A model generated the notes under the pieces. The model had not been told where the DNA came from. It did no database searches and saw only the letters and a program-made list of their open reading frames with translations. From positions 2,763 through 8,668 of the forward strand of contig DPJQ01000019.1 in the NCBI GenBank assembly GCA_003542935.1: a stretch of DNA of 5,906 nucleotides, read 5' to 3'. Positions within the stretch are counted from its first letter, which is position 1. The number at the start of each line of letters is the position of its first letter. The position numbers were made by a program, and so were the translations under genes. Below, piece after piece: positions 1 through 3,966 of the stretch. The stretch comes from Lachnospiraceae bacterium. Lineage in GTDB: Bacteria; Bacillota; Clostridia; Lachnospirales; Lachnospiraceae.

Positions 1-1
1 C

Positions 2-640
2 TATTCTTTCTGTATGTGTCCGGGGGGATATGTGGTCAACGCTTCATCAGAGTCCGGTCTTCTGGCTGTCAATGGCATGAGCTACCAGGCCCGGGACAGC
101 GGGAATGCTAACAGTGCTCTGATCGTCACTGTGAATCCCGATGACTATCTCGCTTATGGTTCCGATGATATACCATCCGCGCTGCGGGGCGTGGCTTTCC
201 AGCGGGAACTTGAGAAGCGGGCCTTTGTTCTGGCCGACGGGTGTGTCCCGGTGCAGCTTTTCGAAGATTTCTGTCAAAACAGGCCAAGTATCGCCTTGGG
301 GAATGTGGAGCCCTGCATCAAAGGCTCGTGGAGCCTCGCCAATCTGCGAAGTATCCTGCCGGAACCCATAGGGAGTTCCATCGAAGAGGGGATCCGGGCC
401 TTTGACCGCCCCATCCATGGTTTCAGCCGCCCGGACAGTCTGCTCAGCGGTGTTGAAAGCCGCACTTCATCCCCGATCCGTATGGAACGGGGAGAAAAAA
501 CACTGGAATCCAATATCATCGGTCTCTATCCCTGCGGTGAAGGGGCGGGATATGCCGGGGGGATCACCTCCGCGGCCATGGACGGCATCCGGGTGGCAGA
601 AGCCATACGCAGAAAATACCGCGCACCCCGCAATACATGA
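2..640 (+). CDS. FAD-dependent dehydrogenase, C-terminal part (5' truncated by window edge)
   Basis: Only the last 212 residues are present; the frame is open from base 2, so the true start lies upstream. The fragment begins YSFCMCPGGYVV, continues with NASSESG and NGMSYQARDSGNAN, and ends with SRTSSPIR, then GLYPCGEGAGYAGGITSAAMDGI. These are the hallmarks of the uncharacterised COG2509-type NAD(P)/FAD-dependent dehydrogenases, usually a little over 500 residues, so this is roughly the C-terminal 40%. The GLYPCGEGAGYAGG stretch (about residues 174-187 of the fragment) is the second part of the FAD site. The protein should be a cytoplasmic flavoprotein; its substrate is unknown for the family. 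Conserved cysteines (C4 and C6 of the fragment, and the one in LYPCGEG) could be redox-active, which is inference. It ends 141 bases before radC with no clear terminator, so read-through into radC is possible. Family call is confident, function is not. Confidence 0.88.
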   Translation, partial: YSFCMCPGGYVVNASSESGLLAVNGMSYQARDSGNANSALIVTVNPDDYLAYGSDDIPSALRGVAFQRELEKRAFVLADGCVPVQLFEDFCQNRPSIALGNVEPCIKGSWSLANLRSILPEPIGSSIEEGIRAFDRPIHGFSRPDSLLSGVESRTSSPIRMERGEKTLESNIIGLYPCGEGAGYAGGITSAAMDGIRVAEAIRRKYRAPRNT

Positions 641-663
641 ACTGTAATTGTGAATTCCTAATA

Positions 664-696
664 AAAGTATGAAATTTTTTTTAATTGGTATACTTT
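664..696. repeat. 7-bp inverted repeat in the radC upstream gap
   Basis: AAAGTAT (664-670) and ATACTTT (690-696) are exact reverse complements, separated by 19 bases containing a run of eight T (675-682). The T run sits inside the loop rather than after the stem, and the stem has only one G-C pair, so this does not read as an intrinsic terminator. The right arm overlaps a possible -10 element. It may be a regulator site or chance in AT-rich DNA. Confidence 0.35.
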
Positions 697-717
697 ACCG
701 GGATTGTGTGTTAGAAT
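686..717 (+). promoter_or_regulatory. candidate extended -10 promoter elements for radC-mre operon
   Basis: Two TGn-extended -10 candidates are visible: TGG-TATACT (686-694) and TGT-TAGAAT (709-717). Neither has a good TTGACA-like -35 box at 16-18 bases, which extended -10 promoters tolerate. They are in the only sizeable gap upstream of radC, 65-95 bases before its start codon, so a promoter here would drive radC and the downstream cell-shape genes. Assignment is by eye only; the AT-rich context makes chance matches easy. Confidence 0.4.
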
Positions 718-726
718 ACATGTATT
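715..726. repeat. 12-bp perfect palindrome AATACATGTATT (candidate operator)
   Basis: AATACATGTATT is its own reverse complement. It overlaps the last three bases of the TAGAAT -10 candidate and the predicted transcription start region, where a repressor operator would be expected. It is made of the half-sites ATACA (716-720) and TGTAT (721-725), which recur in the neighbouring inverted repeat at 736-749. The binding protein is unknown. Confidence 0.45.
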
Positions 727-735
727 TTCCTATGT

Positions 736-749
736 CTGTATTTATACAG
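736..749. repeat. 14-bp inverted repeat CTGTAT-TT-ATACAG (candidate operator)
   Basis: Six-base arms CTGTAT (736-741) and ATACAG (744-749) flank a TT. Its centre lies 22 bases from the centre of the 715-726 palindrome, about two helical turns, so both sites would face the same side of the DNA. The arms resemble the outer bases of the proteobacterial LexA box, but that box has an 8-base spacer between CTGT and ACAG while here it is 6, and Firmicutes LexA uses a GAAC/GTTC type site, so a LexA call is not supported. As RNA it could form only a 5-bp hairpin with a 4-base loop. Confidence 0.42.
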
Positions 750-771
750 CGATGACGCCTGAAGAGAGGAC

Positions 772-778
772 AGGAGGT
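772..778 (+). promoter_or_regulatory. Shine-Dalgarno AGGAGGT that fixes the radC start
   Basis: AGGAGGT is a near-perfect anti-16S match. It ends 3 bases before ATG 782, a slightly tight but workable spacing. The frame is also open upstream to TTG 704 and ATG 752, but neither has a ribosome-binding site, and the residues they would add do not resemble a RadC N-terminus. ATG 803 would leave an overlong spacing of about 24 bases. Confidence 0.8.
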
Positions 779-781
779 CAA

Positions 782-1483
782 ATGGAAAAACAACAGATAC
801 GAATGAAAGAACTGCCCACAGAGGACAGGCCCTATGAAAAGTGCCTGCAGTACGGCCCCGAGGCCTTGCAGGACTCCGAGCTGCTGGCTGTGATCCTGCG
901 CACGGGCACCCGGGGCAAATCGGCCCTTGACCTGGCCGGAGATATTCTGCGCCGTTCCCGCAGTAAAACAGGGCTTCTGGCATTACACCATCTGTCTTTG
1001 CAGGAACTGATGGATATCCCGGGAGTGGGCACGGTAAAAGCAATACAGACAAAATGCATCGGTGAGCTGTGTAAACGCATGGCCAGGATGGAAACCCGGC
1101 AGACATTATCCTTTCAGGATCCGGGAACCATCGCCGACTACTATATGGAGTTTTTGCGTCATGAGGAACAGGAAAAGATTTACCTTATGATGCTGGACAC
1201 AAAAAACCAATTGCTGGGAGAGCAGTGCATGTCTCTGGGCACCGCCAACACCTCGGTACTGACACCGCGGGAGGTGCTGATCACGGCGTTACAATATCAC
1301 GCCGTCAACCTGATTCTGCTCCACAATCATCCCAGCGGGGATCCGGCGCCAAGCCGGGCAGACACAGCACTGACAGAGCGGATACGTCAATCCGCAGAAA
1401 TTATTGGCTTACATCTACTGGATCATATCGTGATCGGTGATCACAGATATGTCAGTTTTCGGGAGGCGGGCTATCTGGCCTGA
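782..1483 (+). CDS. radC: RadC/YeeS family JAMM-domain protein
   Basis: A 233-residue protein, normal length for RadC. The N-terminus reads MKELPTEDRPYEKCLQYG (from residue 8), the usual RadC opening. A helix-hairpin-helix-like segment follows at about residues 60-90 (IPGVGTVKA at 79-87), and an MPN/JAMM domain spans about 110 to the end. The JAMM metal motif is intact: HNHPSGDP with H181 and H183, then S191 and D194 in the PSRAD segment, the expected zinc ligands of a metal-dependent hydrolase. RadC was once called a DNA repair protein from the E. coli radC102 allele, but that mutation proved to lie in recG and the role remains unclear; the annotation should not imply repair. It is 32 bases upstream of the mreB-like gene and is probably cotranscribed with it. 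radC next to mreBCD is a long-known arrangement in Firmicutes, including Bacillus subtilis. Its codons look more GC-rich than those of mreC-mrdA. Confidence 0.96.
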   Translation: MEKQQIRMKELPTEDRPYEKCLQYGPEALQDSELLAVILRTGTRGKSALDLAGDILRRSRSKTGLLALHHLSLQELMDIPGVGTVKAIQTKCIGELCKRMARMETRQTLSFQDPGTIADYYMEFLRHEEQEKIYLMMLDTKNQLLGEQCMSLGTANTSVLTPREVLITALQYHAVNLILLHNHPSGDPAPSRADTALTERIRQSAEIIGLHLLDHIVIGDHRYVSFREAGYLA

Positions 1484-1515
1484 CTACGGTTAGATTTGGT
1501 TGCGAAAGGATTCAC

Positions 1516-2553
1516 ATGGTATTTCGGCAGGAATATGGCATTGATCTCGGCAGCGACGTAGTGAAAATCTACGCTGTAAAACGGGATACAATTGTAAAAG
1601 AAAAAAACATGATTGCTGTCATAGATGGAAACTCATGTCTGGCTACGGGCAATGAGGCTTATGAAATGTACGAAAAAACGCCGGACAATATCCGTGTATC
1701 CACACCTATGGCAGACGGTATGATCGCAGACATCACATATCTGGAGATTATTCTCTATACACTTCTCAAAAAGACAGGCCGGTTCGTTGGCAGAGATCCG
1801 CTGCTGTTTTTTACTGTACCAACCGATATGACCGAAATCGAAAAAAGGGCTTATTATTCTCTGGCAAGGGTCGGTGAATTGCGAAAAAGCAAAGTGTATC
1901 TCGTCCATCGTCCCATTGCGGACGCAGTGGCATTGGGGATTGCAATCAAAACCACTAAAGGTGAAATGATTGTAAATATCGGTGCGCAGAGCACGGAAAT
2001 ATCCGTGATTGCAGACGCCCGGGTGATCTTAAGCCGTGTCTGTCCCATGGGAGGCTGTACGCTGGATCAGGCTATTGTGGACGATGTGCGCCGTAAACAG
2101 CAGCTTTTTATCGGACACCGCACAGCCGTTCGTTTAAAAACTTCTATGGCTAATCTGGGGCAGGACAGAAAAGAGGCCAGAAAGGCTATCGGGATCAGCT
2201 CCGTCACGGGCCTTCCAAAGGAAATACCCGTGACAGAGGGAGTTGTCAGTGAAGCATGCCGCCGCACGATGGCGCGGATTGCCGAGGAGATCCGCACCGT
2301 TATGGAAAGAACACCGCCCCAGGTTCGGGCCTATGTGCAAAAAGAAGGTTTTCATCTCATGGGAGGAACTTCGGCTCTTCCGGGGATTGATCGGTATCTG
2401 GCCGATGAGCTGGACTGTCCGGTGGTAGTATCTCAGTTTTCAGATGACGGGACGATCCACGGCCTCAGAGAAATTCTGTTGTCCCATGACCTGAGAAAAG
2501 CCTGGGCTTTTCCCGCCAAAAAGCAGAGCCGAAGAAAACAAAGTTATCTCTGA
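1516..2553 (+). CDS. mreB: MreB-family actin-like rod shape-determining protein, divergent active site
   Basis: A 345-residue protein, standard MreB length; ATG 1516 follows AAAGGA (1505-1510) by 5 bases. Recognisable landmarks in order: phosphate-1 loop GIDLGSDVVKIY (8-19), ADGMIAD, FFTVPTDMTEIEKRA, VTGLPKEIPVT (230-240), ERTPPQVRA and adenosine-site MGGTSALPGID (282-292). MreB forms membrane-bound filaments that organise lateral wall synthesis with MreC, MreD, RodA and PBP2, and this gene heads mreC-mreD-mrdA, supporting that role. The active site is abnormal. The usual IEEP stretch reads VHRP (130-133), so the catalytic glutamate is absent. The phosphate-2 motif DIGGGTTE reads NIGAQSTE (154-161), with the aspartate changed to asparagine. 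The nucleotide-contacting TAEEIK reads TAVRLK (203-208). It may bind but not hydrolyse ATP, or act as a partner of a canonical MreB encoded elsewhere. The C-terminus (about 328-345) has W330, F332 and a basic KKQSRRKQ tail. MreB-family membership is sure; activity is doubtful. Confidence 0.9.
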   Translation: MVFRQEYGIDLGSDVVKIYAVKRDTIVKEKNMIAVIDGNSCLATGNEAYEMYEKTPDNIRVSTPMADGMIADITYLEIILYTLLKKTGRFVGRDPLLFFTVPTDMTEIEKRAYYSLARVGELRKSKVYLVHRPIADAVALGIAIKTTKGEMIVNIGAQSTEISVIADARVILSRVCPMGGCTLDQAIVDDVRRKQQLFIGHRTAVRLKTSMANLGQDRKEARKAIGISSVTGLPKEIPVTEGVVSEACRRTMARIAEEIRTVMERTPPQVRAYVQKEGFHLMGGTSALPGIDRYLADELDCPVVVSQFSDDGTIHGLREILLSHDLRKAWAFPAKKQSRRKQSYL

Positions 2554-2584
2554 CGGTGAAAAAATGAAATAAGGATTATCATAT

Positions 2585-3442
2585 ATGAAAAATAAAAAAA
2601 AGTTATCTTTTAAGAGTAAAAATATACTGGTGATCATGACTATTTTCTGTGTTGCCATGCTTCTTTTCGCTTATACAGCCCGTCTGCCTTTGGATTCTGT
2701 ACAGTCTGTGGCGGGGTATGCCGTAGTTCCCTTTCAGAAAGGGATCAATGGCATAGGCAACTGGATCTACGGCCGAACCCGAGGCTTTGAGGATGTCCGC
2801 ACCCTCCAGCAGGAAAATGAAGAACTCCGACAAAAAGTGGACACCTTGACAGAGCAGAACAATTTGCTTTTGCAGGATCAGGACAAGCTGGAGCGGTTTG
2901 AAAATTTATATGCCCTGGATATGGATTATGCGGAATATGATAAAGTAGCCGCCTCTGTCATATCCAAAGATCCCGGTAACTGGTATAATACTTTTACGAT
3001 CGATAAAGGTACCAAAGACGGGATTGCGGTGGATATGAATGTAATCGCTGGCGGCGGACTTTGCGGTATCGTCACTGAAGCAGGATCGGACTGGGCCACT
3101 GTACGTTCGATCATCGATGATTCCAGTAATGTCAGCGCCATGGTATCCTCCACACTGGACAACTGCCTGGTTACGGGAGACCTGACTCTGATTGAAGACG
3201 GTAAACTGAACTTTATCCAGCTCAGTGATCCTGATGATCTGGTCACAGTCGGGGACAAGATTGTAACTTCCAATATCAGTGACAAATTCTTAAAAGGAAT
3301 CCTGATCGGTTATATAAGTGAAGTAAATTATGATTCCAACAATCTGACAAAATACGGTTATCTGATTCCGGTGGTGGATTTCCGGCATCTGCAGGAGGTG
3401 CTGGTCATCAAAGAATTAAAGAAAACTGGAGAAAAAAAATGA
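2585..3442 (+). CDS. mreC: Rod shape-determining protein MreC
   Basis: A 285-residue bitopic protein. A basic N-terminus (MKNKKKLSFKSKN) leads into one membrane segment at about 14-30, so the rest lies outside the cytoplasm. Residues about 68-106 form a coiled coil rich in E, Q and L (LQQENEELRQKVDTLTEQ), followed by the two-barrel MreC core: VAASVISKDPGNWYNTFTID (121-140), KGTKDGI (141-147), the GGGLCGIVTEAG turn (156-167), and a C-terminal barrel ending in VVDFRHLQEVLVI. MreC dimerises and binds PBP2, activating the RodA-PBP2 synthase, and links it to MreB. The start follows TAAGGA (2570-2575) by 9 bases, 31 bases after the mreB stop. Its stop overlaps the mreD start (ATGA). Codons 4-6 form an A8 run (2594-2601) with an in-register A AAA AAG heptamer. 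Length and domain order are normal for the family. Confidence 0.95.
   Translation: MKNKKKLSFKSKNILVIMTIFCVAMLLFAYTARLPLDSVQSVAGYAVVPFQKGINGIGNWIYGRTRGFEDVRTLQQENEELRQKVDTLTEQNNLLLQDQDKLERFENLYALDMDYAEYDKVAASVISKDPGNWYNTFTIDKGTKDGIAVDMNVIAGGGLCGIVTEAGSDWATVRSIIDDSSNVSAMVSSTLDNCLVTGDLTLIEDGKLNFIQLSDPDDLVTVGDKIVTSNISDKFLKGILIGYISEVNYDSNNLTKYGYLIPVVDFRHLQEVLVIKELKKTGEKK
3433..3439 (+). other. In-register slippery heptamer A AAA AAA at the mreC stop / mreD start
   Basis: The last two mreC codons are AAA AAA (3434-3439) preceded by A and followed by the TGA stop, which fits X XXY YYZ in the mreC frame. A -1 slip there would make the next codon ATG 3439, exactly the mreD start, yielding MreC joined to full-length MreD. 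The mreD Shine-Dalgarno TGGAG (3427-3431) lies just upstream. No strong downstream hairpin is evident. The run of eight A could also vary by polymerase slippage. Its use is unproven. Confidence 0.3.
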
Positions 3443-3966
3443 TCCAAAAAATAGTGATAGCCCTTGAAATCTTTATGACTTTTCTCCTGCAGACCACATT
3501 ATTCCCGGCGATCTCCATTGCTTCGGTGGTGCCGAATCTACTGCTGATTCTTACCGTGTCCAATGGCTTTATGCGAGGCAGGAAATGCGGACTTTTCACC
3601 GGTTTTTTTTCCGGCCTGATGATTGATATCTTTTATGGCGACCTGATGGGGTTTTATGCACTTATATATATGTATATCGGCTTCCTGAACGGAATGCTCT
3701 GTAAAGTATACTATGACGATGATGTAAAAGTGCCTATGGTACTGGTTGCCCTGAGTGACCTGGCATATGGTCTGGCTGTTTATGGATTTCAGTTCCTTTT
3801 ACGGGGGCGGACCCAGATATTTTATTATGTGTGGCATATTATAATTCCTGAGGTGGTATATACCACTCTGGTGACACTGATTTTATACCGGATCTATTAC
3901 CGGATCAATAATCTGGCAACCGGAAACGAAAGGGAAGGTCAGAGATTACCATGGCTAAGAAAATAA
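3439..3966 (+). CDS. mreD: Rod shape-determining protein MreD
   Basis: A 175-residue, very hydrophobic protein with about five or six membrane segments (roughly 5-24, 29-44, 50-66, 71-88, 98-121 and 127-150) and a charged C-terminal tail. The stretch PNLLLILTVSNGFMRGRKCG, followed by LFTGFFSGLMIDIFYGDLMG, is typical of MreD, including the acidic residue in MIDIFYG (D63). MreD is an integral membrane part of the elongasome that works with MreC and the RodA-PBP2 pair; its exact biochemical job is not settled. ATG 3439 overlaps the mreC stop by four bases (ATGA) and is preceded by TGGAG at 7 bases, so translation is likely coupled to mreC. Its own end overlaps the mrdA start by 16 bases. A run of eight T lies at 3603-3610 inside the gene. 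The family call rests on hydrophobic pattern plus position. Confidence 0.93.
   Translation: MIQKIVIALEIFMTFLLQTTLFPAISIASVVPNLLLILTVSNGFMRGRKCGLFTGFFSGLMIDIFYGDLMGFYALIYMYIGFLNGMLCKVYYDDDVKVPMVLVALSDLAYGLAVYGFQFLLRGRTQIFYYVWHIIIPEVVYTTLVTLILYRIYYRINNLATGNEREGQRLPWLRK

Noticed and set aside
47..418. Minus-strand 123-codon frame inside the dehydrogenase fragment, and similar short shadow frames in radC, mreB and mreC
   Set aside because: All overlap clearly recognised + strand genes, lack ribosome-binding sites and show no family resemblance.
641..700. Intrinsic terminator after the FAD-dependent dehydrogenase gene
   Set aside because: There is a T8 run, but no GC-rich stem directly before it; the only inverted repeat places the T run in its loop.
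736..749. LexA/SOS box controlling radC
   Set aside because: The CTGT/ACAG spacing is 6 rather than 8 bases, and Firmicutes LexA recognises GAAC/GTTC type sites, so the resemblance is superficial.
720..755. Possible leader peptide ORF (ATG 720 or ATG 732 to TGA 753-755)
   Set aside because: Only 7-11 codons, no Shine-Dalgarno, and no amino-acid run suggesting attenuation.
704..781. N-terminal extension of radC from TTG 704 (26 extra residues)
   Set aside because: No ribosome-binding site precedes it, the added residues do not look like RadC, and AGGAGGT at 772-778 points to ATG 782. The stretch also overlaps the promoter candidates and palindromes.
2564..2572. Two-codon ORF ATG AAA TAA between mreB and mreC
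   Set aside because: Too short to be a gene and its stop overlaps the mreC Shine-Dalgarno; no evidence that it is translated.
2540..2609. Direct repeat AAGTTATCT at 2541-2549 and 2601-2609 flanking the mreB-mreC gap
   Set aside because: Nine bases only, each copy lies in coding sequence (Ser-Tyr-Leu end of mreB; Lys-Leu-Ser start of mreC) in different frames; compatible with chance.
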